From: Symbiodinium natans
Taxonomy: Eukaryota; Sar; Dinophyceae; Suessiales; Symbiodiniaceae
Direction of reading: 5' to 3'
NCBI GenBank assembly: GCA_905221605.1
Contig: CAJNDS010001291.1
Location: 1 to 20,000 of the forward strand
DNA: 20,000 bases
Positions 8,946-18,965 of this stretch are shown here, piece by piece (within the stretch, counting starts at the first letter, position 1; each line of letters begins with the position of its first letter). Position numbers and translations under genes: made by a program. The notes beneath the pieces are model-generated. The model was not told the origin of the DNA. It worked only from the letters and a program-made list of their open reading frames with translations, and ran no database searches.

Positions 8946-11919
8946 ATGGTGAAGTGCATGGACATCGTGAAGAGCGTGGTCCAATACACATTTCACCGTA
9001 TACCTTTCCTACACAGATACTCCACTTGGCTCTACGGCAAGTTTTGGCTCACCGCTCTTTGCCATTTTCCTCGACGCCAAGTAGATCGACGCAGATTGTT
9101 ACGCCTCAAGCAGTTTCACCGTATCACCCCGGAGCTCTACACATTCGAATTTTTCAATCAGCCGAACGCAGTGTACTGGAGAGTCGACCACGCACGCATG
9201 TTCGAGCACCTCTACATTGGCAGCACCTCCACGAAAGTCACAGTCAGAGAAGACAACCGGCGCAGAAAACACAACGCGCTCGCTGCCCAGAAGCTGGTCA
9301 ACGCCGAACCAGCCATACATTACTGGCACACCACCAACACATATTGGGAGTTTGTTCCGATCAAAGTCCGCAGCGTCGACAACGTGGCAGAGTTGCATAT
9401 GATCGAGCAGGCAGACATCGCGGACCTCCAGCCCTCCCTCAACGCCCCCTTCATCTACAAACACTTCAACCAAGACACAGGCCACACCTTCCAACCCAAG
9501 ATCATCAGCGACGTCAACGTGCTGGCAACCAAGCTACGCGCTCGACTACATCGACACCTCGGAAGAAAGACCAGACATTGGCGATCCGTCAAGGTGCAGG
9601 TAGACAACAAAACACGCATGTGGGGCCTCCTCACCGCCCTGTGCTCTACCACGGCTCTACGATGGAAAACCACCAGAACGTTGATGAGCGGCAACTTCCC
9701 GGCCGAGAACATATACACGCTACTACGAATGACCAACATCCTTGAATCCCCCTACAAGGAGTTTTGTAAAGCAGCATTGGTCAAAGCAATCGAGAAGAGA
9801 CATATGGAGACCCCCAGCATACGACCCCTTGTCGTCAGTTTGCTGCCGCCTATGGAAGAATGTCAGCACCATCTTCGAGACGTCCTCCGCGCCATCATCG
9901 CGAGCCACTACCATGAACTATGCCCACTACACGTCCCGAAGACCACGGTGGTGGCCAAACCAGGATCCAGCATCGAGGCCCAGTGCCACAACTGGCAGCG
10001 GATGTGTTTTGGCCCCAAACTCGTGAGAAGATGCACTTGCCCCAACTCTACACAGGAACTCAGCGAACACCAGGTCATCGACCTTCAGATCGCACACGCA
10101 TCCCCAGAAGACCCTCTACACCACATCGTCACCTACTCGTCCAAGACGGGCACCTTCCCGGAACCAGACACCTGGATTTCACAGACGACCGAAGACGTTC
10201 GCAAATGGTGCAAACGCAATGGACTCTCCATCCCATCGAGAGAAGCCGTGCAGCTCGCCCTAGCCCCGGCGGCAAAGCTCAGCCACAACGTGAAGGAGGA
10301 ACACGTGGACCACCACATGGTCAAGCGCCTCAAAACCCAGTACAGCGACTACATCATTGCATGCGAGGACCACCACCCCCACAAGATGCTAGCGTACTGC
10401 CCCCTCCACTTCCAGCAGCTCATGGACAAGATGTACGGAGACCCTGAAGTCTTCACCAAGATCAACATCACCCCGACCACAGCGGCGCACAATGCGTGGC
10501 AGCAACTACCCCAAAGCATCAAGACAAGATACCCCTGGGGCATCGACCCAGCTCGCAGAACCAAAGTCCCGGTGTCCTACATCTTTCCCAAGCGCAAGAA
10601 GGGCTTCATCAAGTCGCGGCCCATCGTCTCGTTCGCCCAGCACTTCGCCAAGAAGCTCTTTTCCACGGTCGCCAAGATCCTCACCAACATCATGTACATC
10701 TCTTTTCCCCAAGCACTGCAACAGGACAACTCTTACAAGATCTTCAAGGACCTGCACACGTTCATGAACTACAACAACGCCGACATGCACATGCAGATCG
10801 CAGACCTCGCAGGCTTCTTCACCAGTGTCCCGCAAGAACGCATCCTCCAAGCCCTCACCATCACCATGCACAAGTATTTCGCCAACTCCCAGCACGGCTT
10901 CGACACCTGGCAAGACGTCTCCATCACCTATGACCCGAAAAAGACGCTCAGGACGGCCAGAACGTTCAATGGGAAGTACAAGAAGATCAACCATGGTCGA
11001 CACACCATCTACATGCACGACATCTGGGAGATCACGCAGTACGTTCTGAAGTGCAGCTACTTCACTTCTCAACAGCAAGTATACAAGCAGACCAGAGGTA
11101 GTCCAATGGGACAGCCCATGACACCAGTGCTGTGCCACATGGTCTGTTGCGTTGAAGAACATCGCGCTCTTCTACATTTTAATTGAAAGGAGTTTTAGTT
11201 CATTTATTTAGTTCACTTTCTATCTTACAAAACTTCTATTCTTATTATGAACGAAATGAACACCGTGATGAGAATACTAATAGAATTGTAATAAAATACC
11301 AGAAATTAATATTGGATTCACTGCGTTCTCTTCATAATAATACAAGTTTTCATGTGTCTTTTTTCTCTTCTTGTTTCCTTCACGAATTTATTAAATGAAC
11401 AGGATTTTATTATTAATATGAACGAATATAATATAGTTAAAGAGGTAGAAAATCCTAATTAAAGATCATATGGTTTTCTATTAACAGTGGCACCAGACGT
11501 ATCGCACAGCCCTAGCCTCATGCGCAATCCTTGACCGCTTCACCAAGAGATACGTTGACGATCGCATTTGTATCCTGCCACAAAGCTGGGCTCACACAAA
11601 TCCTTGGAACGAGTTTCTTCAGACGGAGTTCTACGGCCCACCCATATTGTTGGAAGAACAAGAAGAAACCAACTACCTTGGATGCACCATCAACCTACAC
11701 CACAAAGAGGTTCGCCTCATCCTCCCATCCCAGACACACCAGCTCCTTTCACCACGGGGATCCACACCTATGGTTCACCGAGACAGCGCATACCGAACGA
11801 GACGCCACATGATCTCAAAGATAGCGTACCCCGAGATGGTTCGGCTACAACAACTCCGTGAACTTCGCGCCCTTTACCAAATCCACGATCCAGACATGCT
11901 GACGTTTGTACATAGATGA
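8946..11919 (+). CDS. GIY-YIG endonuclease / Penelope-like reverse transcriptase, interrupted by an AT-rich segment
   Basis: Expected to nick target DNA and prime cDNA synthesis. ATG 8946 is in context TTCCATGG. GIY-YIG domain at residues about 76-168: VYW, HLYIGSTS (YIG 90-92), REDNRRRKH (Arg101, His109), AELHMIEQ (Glu149) and LQPSLN. A Cys cluster (CFGPKLVRRCTC, residues 354-365) separates it from the RT. RT motifs: ACEDHHPHKMLAYC (472-485), PKRKKGFIKSRPIVSF (548-563), DLAGFFTSVP (620-629) and QTRGSPMGQPMTP (715-727). The 746-codon frame then runs into an AT-rich block and stops at 11186. Coding resumes in another frame at 11488 with the catalytic KRYVDDR (Asp-Asp codons 11557-11562) and NYLGCTIN, ending at 11919. 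All catalytic motifs are present once the block is excluded. The order and the RPIVSF/YVDD form fit the Penelope-like class better than LTR or LINE RTs. Confidence 0.9.
11163..11487 (+). other. AT-rich intron or insertion inside the RT gene
   Basis: About 325 bases of markedly AT-rich DNA in a GC-rich gene. The segment lies exactly between RT motifs 4 and 5. It ends in TTTTCTATTAACAG, a pyrimidine-rich stretch plus AG that looks like a splice acceptor. The best-fitting start is GC at 11166 (322 nt, frame-restoring, GC-AG). GT at 11151 (337 nt) also restores frame but would remove the VEEH residues. An AT-rich open frame of about 70 codons (11183-11398) lies inside; no family was recognised. 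Boundaries are inferred from reading-frame logic only. Confidence 0.6.
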
Positions 11920-12194
11920 CTTGAAGTACCACAGCAAAATCAATACCGAAGACCGCCAGCATATGCCCATGACGTGCAGTGATGGTCCCTAGCCCCTCTC
12001 CTCCCTGAACCCAGCGTCATGCAGTGAAGTGAGATTTTGATCATGCATATCTTGCGGTCATGTGCAGTTCGCTCCCATCCCTTTCCCGCACCCACCCAGA
12101 GCGCTTCTTTTCAGTGGCAGACGTAGTGACAGACGTAGCACGGAAACAGAAGCCCAGCGGATACACCAACACGTCGGTCATCCGGTTCGTCACG
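11920..12194. other. spacer after the RT gene
   Basis: No gene supported. Contains TGAAGTGAGA (12025-12034), shared with the spacer at 4384. From about 12060 the frame of the next gene is open, but its first part (HPERFFSVADVV...) lacks coding bias and is taken as leader. Confidence 0.4.
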
Positions 12195-13180
12195 ATGCCG
12201 ACCAACAAGATGCACGAAGAGCAGACCCTTCCGGATCCTCAGCCAGAAAGCCAGGAGTACCCCAACAACCAGTCTGAGACGACGCAGACAATCCCCGAGA
12301 TCCCTGACGAGATCGCCAATCCGAACGATCCAATCCACCAGGCCACGGACGACGCACTGCGGACCCTCATAGAAACAGTCTCCTCGCAAGCAGAGACGAT
12401 CCGGAACCTCGACGAGACCGTCCGCCAACTAGAAACAAGAGCTCGGCTTCGTTTACCAGCGCACTTGCAGCCAAGGAGTACTAGAAGAGCTCCAGGACAT
12501 CAAGCGGGCAGCGTACAGGGCCGACGCATTAAGAGCCTCCACCACCAACGACATCAGCCGACACAAAAGTTCCATCCGCCAACTTCACCTACAACTCAAC
12601 GACATTCAACGTGATCAAGCTCTCCAAGCCAGACGACTGCAGGAACTAGAAGGACGACTAGATGCTCTTGGACATCAAACTCGCCGACAACTACAGGAAC
12701 TCCTTGACAGACTCCGCTTCCATCCCACCACTCGACAGGACCCTCACCCAACGTTCCACCCTTCCATCTACACAGGCCTCGACGAGACAAGAGCTCGCTT
12801 GGACACCGTCGACCAGCTCCTCACCCGACACGACCAAAGCATCAAGTACCTTTGCAAGTGCCTTAGATCCTCATCCGGCTCAGCTACATCCTCCAGACAG
12901 GGACCCATTGGACAGTACAGATCCAACTCCAGAGCCCCGCTGGAAAGAGACGATCCTCTACAGCATCACCAAGATCCATGACCTCACGAATCACAACCCG
13001 GAACCGGTGGAATCCACTTGTCCACCCAAGGACGTCATGCAGAACGCGAAGCTGGATGGTCACTGGCCTACACAGCACCGCCACAGCATCCAGCAACGTT
13101 GTTACTCTTCGGTCAATTTGTTTTCACCAAAAACGATTCCTGTTCTATCTCACCTACATCTGACGCTTGGCTTGGAGTGA
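12195..13180 (+). CDS. coiled-coil protein of unknown function, frame broken twice
   Basis: Function not recognised. Start chosen at ATG 12195 (CACGATGCC, A at -3): MPTNKMHEEQTLPDPQPESQ, an acidic, Pro/Gln-rich head, then DDALRTLIETVSSQAETIRN leading into heptads. Near 12432-12440 the coding signal jumps from frame 3 to frame 1 (+1). The heptads continue there without a change of character: LEELQDIKRAAYRADALR, SIRQLHLQLNDIQRDQALQA, RRLQELEGRLDAL, RRQLQELLDRLRF, to about 12850. Near 12860 it jumps again to frame 2 (ASALDPHPAQLHPPDRDP; RWKETILYSITKIHDL), ending at 13180. Because the coiled coil reads smoothly across the first break, this is one gene and not two. A long coiled coil suggests self-assembly or a scaffold role. 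Which frame is real after about 13010 is uncertain. Confidence 0.6.
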
Positions 13181-13387
13181 GCAAAAGAATCGAGACCAAG
13201 TGCGAGTCCAGCACCTTCATGCTTCATGATAAACTTCATCCCCAACCCCTCTCCCTCCCCAGCACAACCCTTTGATGTTGCTTGCATGCGAAATCCTCCC
13301 GCCATCACACGCTGTACAGACGATCATAATGAACAATCTCAGATTGTTTGGATCGAGCAACCTCCCCATCGCTCCTCTACCCCAGTC

Positions 13388-14346
13388 ATGGCAAAGCATG
13401 ACCATCACGGAGATGAACGTCCTCGACGAAACAGATCCCGGTCGTGCAGACGAAGTCCCCGCACTACCAGAGCAACACGGCCGGCCATGGATTCAAGAGA
13501 CCCACCCCGACGACATCGAGCAGACAATTCGCCACAGCCAGAGCCTCCAAGCCAGCAAAAACTGGCGCTGCAAAGTGCAATTTCCACGGCGAAGACCCAG
13601 GTCATCCAACTCATGGAGGATATCAGAGTCACAGACCTCTCCCACCTCCTCTTCGACAACTCCATCACTATCAACGCGATACACAAGATCTTCGACATCA
13701 ACTCCACTGCACTGAAACTGCGTGAACACGTGCACCAGGCCGACCTGTTCAGAGCCTTCCTCAAGAGCTTTCAGGACGCCAAGGGCGACACCATGATACG
13801 CAGTTCAGAAGCGCTGAATTGGTTCACACCCACTTCACTAGCAGTCCCAACGAAGCGCCCAGGATGCACCGTCTATGAGTTCATCGACATGATGGACAGA
13901 CAACAGATCACCGAAAACGGCATGTACAAGATCCTAGAAGATGACACGGTGGACAGCATCAAGAACTATCGCCGCACCTTTGAAAAACTCCAGGAAGCAG
14001 AAAACCAACTACTCGTCACCAAGACCATCGCAGTCAAAGCCAAACCCAAGTCACCAAGAACATCGCGCGCTTCATCCTCAGCAGCACCGCACGACATGAT
14101 CCTCAATCGACCAGACCTCCGGCATCATCACACCGAGGAGACACTGACCCCAGGCCTGCCCCACATGCACCCTCGGACCCCGCTCCCAGACCCACTCCCA
14201 AGCCCATGCCCCGTACTCAGAGTCACTCCACATGGCAGCATTATGGATGTCGACTGTACTGCGCATGCGGGGGATGGTGTGCCAAAGAAGGCACACATAC
14301 GGTCCACCTATGCCGGAGGTGCATGAGTCGAGCCATCGGAAGCTGA
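13388..14346 (+). CDS. SR-rich protein with C-terminal cysteine/histidine zinc-binding segment in a shifted frame
   Basis: Function not recognised. ATG 13388 gives MAKHDHHGDERPRRNRSRSC, resembling the start of the gene at 7173. DHHG is coded GAC CAT CAC GGA here and GAT CAC CAC GGT there; all three differences are silent, which favours this frame over the overlapping one. A helical middle follows (13560-14020; SAISTAKTQVIQLMEDIR, NYRRTFEKLQEAENQLL). Frame 2 remains open to 14326, but the end coded by frame 1 is far more convincing. From about 14050 it reads VTKNIARFILSSTA, then a Pro-rich linker, then CRLYCACGGWC, THTVHLCRRC and TGA at 14344-14346. Cys codons are at 14248, 14260, 14266, 14278, 14311 and 14320, with His at 14296 and 14305. 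The pattern C-x3-C-x-C-x3-C-x5-H-x2-H-x-C-x2-C looks like a bound-zinc site. A -1 frame change near 14030-14050 is implied. Confidence 0.6.
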
Positions 14347-14687
14347 CAGTGACGACATTGAGATCAACGGAGTTTTGATGTCGAGTGGCATATACGTTTC
14401 CTTAAGACGAAGCGTGTCTTGAGAAGGCGCTGCTGGAAGGAGGTCCGGCATGCGCAACACGTCTGTCGGCAGGGTAAGAAGAAAATTTGTCATGCGGAGA
14501 GCTCTGAAGTGCCTGCACCGTATTGATCTGCATACTGAGTTCTGACTGAATTGAAAGCCAACACGTACTTTAGGAACAGTAGGTACTGGCATGCATGAGA
14601 TTGCGTAGGAATGCGGAAGTGAGACCATTTTCAGATCAGCCACGCCAGCACCACAACCAACCCACCTCTCCCCGACCGCCCCACCTC
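14347..14687. other. spacer
   Basis: Balanced composition, many stops, no gene seen. GAAGTGAGA at 14616-14624 matches the spacers at 4385 and 12026. The last 50 bases become C/A-rich, like the leaders of the other genes here. Confidence 0.45.
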
Positions 14688-15731
14688 ATGAGTTGGCTGA
14701 CACAGACGGCGTTCAACAAGGCAGTGCAGGCCGCGTACGACCAGGACTACCTGGAACTCCCCGACATCCACATCCCCATCCGCTGGTACACCGCCCAACT
14801 TCTACTTGAACAACTCACTAAAATCGGCAACTCACCTCACCCCTTCACGCCCATCATGATCCCCACCAGCGAGGCGCTCTCGATCTGGGGACACCTACAA
14901 GACTGGCACAGGAAATTCGGCTACCACCTGGACAAGATTTCCATGCCTACACCACAACCCGCACATCTACCTGATCAAGACGCACCACCACAAGCAACCA
15001 AGAAGAGACGACAACAGTACCAACCGGACGACCCGCGCCTGCACCCCGAGTTCGACGGCATCACTTCGGATCTTCTTCAGGACATCTCCCTCGCACACCT
15101 CGATCCGCACACCTATGTAGCCGTGGACTACTCCGTGGCACAACCCATCATGACGACGTGGGAGGCCATCGAGGACCCGGAGAAGCACAAAGAGTGGAAA
15201 GACCACACCCAGTGGAACAACACGACGTACAGCACTTTTTCCCAAGCTCTTCACTCCCATCCTTTCGCCGTTCACCTCGCTGCGGTACGCAGCAAGGCCA
15301 GAGAGGATTCACACCAACACCAGCTGAACTGGAAGCACCCGTGGAACCAGAACGGATGGCAGTACCACACGCACTACGACAAGGAGACCAAGAGGAGCCT
15401 GCCGAACCAGGACAAATACAAACCCCACCGAATCGAGGAGGACAGCGCAATGCCGGACCAACATACACAACCCTCAAGGGCCAAGCAGGACACCCCACAC
15501 AACTCCCCAACGCCCTACCATCCGCCACCACAAGAACAAGACGATCAACAATCCCAAGCCTCAGAAGACGAGATGTACCCGGCGGTGAAGTAGAAGCATG
15601 CCTTCAAAAAGAAGACGGCCGAGAACATCATGATCTTCCTGATCCTCACTGCACATAGCTTCACACACCTGCGCCATACAGGCCTTCCGGAAACCACAAA
15701 AGAAGCCGTCAATTGGCAGGATGCGAGTTGA
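14688..15731 (+). CDS. hypothetical protein with basic NLS-like patch and in-frame TAG before a C-terminal extension
   Basis: Function not recognised. The frame is open from 14595, but coding composition begins near ATG 14688 (MSWLTQTAFNKAVQAAYDQD). The N-terminal 90 residues look folded and Leu-rich (WYTAQLLLEQLTKI; SIWGHLQDWHRKFGYHLDKI). TKKRRQQY (about residue 104) could be a nuclear localisation signal. A second folded block follows (DLLQDISLAHLDPHTYVAV; KEWKDHTQWNNTTYSTF), and the tail is Gln/Pro/His-rich. A TAG stops the frame at 15591-15593. The same frame then reads on for 45 coding-like codons to TGA 15729-15731: HAFKKKTAENIMIFLILTA then HSFTHLRHTG. Composition and codon endings match the body, so the TAG is either a recent nonsense change or is read through. 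The extension has a short hydrophobic run (IMIFLILTA). Confidence 0.6.
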
Positions 15732-15878
15732 AGCCTTGATGACTCGATCACCTTCCCCGAACCCTTCCTCTCACACCCTCCCGTGCCAATGCAAGACCTC
15801 ATCAGTTCAGTATCACATGTGCGAACATAACCACAGATTTCGGCGCAAACCCGGCCCCTGTCCTTTCCCTAACCCAAC

Positions 15879-17224
15879 ATGTGGAGCCACATACTGGACT
15901 TCCTGACCGGTCCCTTCTACGTGATCTTCATGGATGAGCACGAACTGGACATGGAGCATCTACGCAGAGATCCACGTAACAGCATGGAACCCTTCTACCA
16001 AAGGCACAACTACCTCGACGACACATACCACACAGCCGCGGCGTACTACACGGAGAAGGCACCCCTACACAAAGTCATCGATCCGTCGTACTTCAAAGAA
16101 TATGAAGGATGGCACATCAGCACCAGGAACGCCATCACCTACCAGACACTCAGAGACATGATGATCACCCACGGTGTCAAGGACCTTTACATTTCTTCCA
16201 GCACGTCCACGACGGCCACCTTCGTGTGCCTATCGCCAGCTGACAACCGGACGCTGGCCCCGGTTTCAAAACTTATCGGTCAAGAGATCCGTGAAAAGAC
16301 CAAGTACCAGTTCAACATTCAACGCATCATCCGCCGCATCCCCACTCACATCAAAGCTCATTATGTCGAAAAACCTCTCCGAGATGACTACCCATACCTG
16401 GCGCGGCATTGTGCCTACCCCACACCGCCCAGATTGTCTTCTCCAAGTACGAATCGGCCAACACAGCTCTGCTTACCTCGCCGTGGTACGAGACCACGGT
16501 GTGCATAGCGACAATGGCAAGAAAGGGTTTCCAGATCGGCGACAAGTTGTTCCTGGAAGATTTACCAACCCCCACCATGAAACCGCTACCTGATGGACGT
16601 GTCATCTTCATCCAGAAAGCTAACCCACGACCCTCTCACCTAGAACGACAACTTCAGGATGACATGGAGTGGAATGCGATCTTAGCGATCACCCGACAGA
16701 ACACGGTCGAGGAATACCAGCAGTACCTCCCACCTGAAATCCTTGGAGTGCACAAGCTCGTCCTCTACGTGAACAACAAGTTGCAAGGATGGCAAATCAG
16801 GAACAGCGCGTCTTGCTTGCAGAACAATATCTTCTCGCGCGCCGACATCCACATGATGATACACGTTCTCAAATTCTTCAGCCCCAGACACGCAGAATGG
16901 TGCTTCACAAGAGAAATCTTCGGCCCGGACTACACCATCCTCGACTTCAACTGCTCTACCTGCGCTATCCCCATGCAACCGCTACGCGACAATATGACAG
17001 AGTGGCTCCGTCAACACAAAAGACTGGTCTCCTCCCTACTACACGCAGAGCACGACCACAGGCAGCCTAACCACCCGCTCTCCAGCCACACGCTCTTCGA
17101 AGACGCAGGCACCCTCTCAGAAGAAGAGGACCACTGGCAAAGACGCCAAGGATGGAGTCCGGCTCAACGATTCCCGACGACCACCTACAACCACTACGCC
17201 GAGCCAGACCTGTCCGTGGACTGA
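15879..17224 (+). CDS. hypothetical protein in two overlapping frames
   Basis: Function not recognised. ATG 15879 opens frame 3: MWSHILDFLTGPFYVIFMDE, well-formed protein sequence to about 16410 (DDYPYLARHC). There coding shifts by -1 into frame 2, which is open from 16388 and reads TAQIVFSKYESANTALL and on to TGA 17224. Frame 3 itself stops at 16508 after losing its coding character, so one protein of about 445 residues was probably encoded. The switch lies close to a CCCC run (16418-16421), a typical indel place. The C-terminal half is rich in aromatic and Cys residues (HAEWCFTREIFGPDY; DFNCSTCAIPM). No transmembrane helix or catalytic motif was recognised. The N-terminal IFMDE stretch recurs in the gene at 17560. 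Confidence 0.6.
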
Positions 17225-17559
17225 AGTCATCGACGACGACAGATCCCACTCAATCACATCTACCCGTAGATGACAGGTTCGCATGCTAATGCGGACAAGA
17301 CTCGTTTGCGTTGCGATGTGAAATTCGAAAACATAGAGATTCGCAGTTCAGATTTTCGGAGTGCGCATTCCATCGGGCAGAGACATGATTTGTTTGCGGC
17401 GCAATCTTCATACGGTCAAAGCATCGGGACAAGAGCATTTGACAGTGAAGCTACGGCATGCTGAAGAACACTTGCAAAGTGCAGTCCCATGTTAAGTAAC
17501 AAAAGCATGCGGCATGCTGTGAGAGACTTTGAAGCAACCGTTGTACATAGTTGAGCAAG
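17225..17559. other. spacer
   Basis: Balanced composition, no gene seen. GGCATGCTG occurs twice (17456-17464 and 17511-17519), the second preceded by AGCATGC, giving a small palindromic GCATGC cluster just before the next gene. Confidence 0.45.
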
Positions 17560-18965
17560 ATGGATCAAATCCTTCCCCTAATACTCCCGGAGCTCGGCAA
17601 GAAATACAGATTCATCTTCATGGACGAGGGCATCTCCAAGGACCTCAGGCACATGACCGACAAGGGAGTTCAGATCCACCTTCAAGCACTACGACACAAA
17701 CGGAACAGCACGATGTTGAACTTGGACCCTACCCTTTCTCCCCATCCTCATCTAGAGCATTCGCTTGCACAACAAGAAGACCCGGAATCCCTGATACATC
17801 GATGCGTCATGGAGGACCTGCCCATGGAAGCTGACTCCCTGGCCGCAGGCCAACAGCGACTACACAAAGGAGCAGTGTTTGCCCATCAGATTTTGCGGGC
17901 TCAACTACGTCATCGATATCGATCGCCAAATCAATCCGATTCGTAGACCACACAAGATCCCGACCAGTCGTGCAGTACATGAACCTGAACGTCACGGCCA
18001 TCCACGGCTTCTATATGGAGATGTACCAATGCCAAAACCTAAAAGGCGTTAGCAAAGCAGTCAACAACGTGGTCCATGCCATCAAACAAGGAGAACCCGA
18101 CTTCGTCACGTTCAAGTTCCTTGTACGCAACGAGGAGTTCTCCAGGGACTTCTTCGACCATTTAGTGGACAGGCGCATACTACCACAAACACAGATTGAC
18201 ATCTTTCCCATGCACGACCATAGATCCACGTGGCCGACCGTGCTGGCATTTCAGTGGCGCAACAAACGGATGACGAAAGGTGGCACTGAACTCGTCTTTG
18301 CACCTCAACCCGTCAGCCAAATACCATATAAACACGTGGACCACCACGACCTCTTCATCGAGGAGTGCTACTTCGCGCATCGCAGCATCCTGGGATTTTA
18401 TGTTCAACACACACCCCAAGTCACGGAGGAGTACCAGACTGGCCACATACAATGCCTGATGATGCTCAACTACGTCCAAGCCCCGTCGCGTCAACAAGCG
18501 TGGCCGGATCTCTCCTCCATCGTGTACCTCGCCAACAAACTATGCGACAACGACCCCACCAGACATTTTCGCATTATCCGCATGTTCAACCTCCACGACA
18601 CCATACGCACATGGTACTACTTGTTCATCCAAGGGGACACCCAGTTCATGACCTACGACGAGGTATCCTGTATCCTCAAGCGCCTGGAGCAACACGGCAT
18701 ATGCCGCAGCAACACCAGAGAGATCACGGACAATGGCTCCCACATTGATCTCGACTTGCAACAATTCACGCAGGACATGCAAGAGGAGTTCACCGACACG
18801 GAGGGAGGCCCACCACTCAGCGAGCTCTGGGTTGACACGCACTGCCACCTCATTGTGAAGTTCTGGCACTACCAGTTTCAGCCCAACGCGTACTACAGAA
18901 CCACCCCAATGCGCATGAACACCAACGGACAGACCTTCCCCATTTCATCCCACCCAATTATTTAA
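17560..18965 (+). CDS. hypothetical protein, N-terminal part frame-broken, C-terminal 330 codons intact
   Basis: Function not recognised. ATG 17560 (AAGATGG) opens frame 1: MDQILPLILPELGKKYRFIF then MDEGISKDLRHM, similar to the start of the gene at 15879. Frame 1 weakens after about 17690 and stops at 17946. Frame 2 looks coding from about 17795 to 17965 (DYTKEQCLPIRFCGLNYVID). Frame 3 is clearly coding from about 17934 (RFVDHTRSRPVVQYMNLNV) to TAA 18965. At least one and probably two frame changes are therefore needed. The intact part is a globular-looking protein with many aromatics (RTWYYLFIQGDTQFMTYDEV; ELWVDTHCHLIVKFWHYQF) and no transmembrane segment. If only the 3' ORF is expressed, its first ATG is at 17979. 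Confidence 0.5.

Larger units (their letters stand above)
7173..11919 (+). mobile_element. Penelope-like retroelement core (Gag-like ORF plus GIY-YIG/RT)
   Basis: Two same-frame genes 60 bases apart, the second carrying GIY-YIG endonuclease and Penelope-type RT motifs. Penelope-like elements with the GIY-YIG domain N-terminal to the RT are known, notably in algae. Ends could not be placed: no long terminal or target-site repeats are obvious at 7173 or 11919, and neighbouring genes of similar composition may belong to the same larger element. No hammerhead ribozyme core was found nearby. Confidence 0.6.

Noticed and set aside
11183-11398. 71-codon AT-rich ORF inside the RT gap
   Set aside because: No recognisable domain, and it lies within the intron-like block; not reported as a gene.
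13272-13715. Frame-3 ORF overlapping the 13388 gene (MTITEMNVLDETDP...)
   Set aside because: Changes between the DHHG codons here and at 7173 are silent in frame 2 but would alter the frame-3 protein; the body of the gene after 13560 is clearly frame 2.
15770-15830. CTGATGAG on the minus strand (CTCATCAG at 15797), as in hammerhead ribozymes of Penelope-like elements
   Set aside because: No paired GAAA segment and no helix II/III pairing could be found around it.
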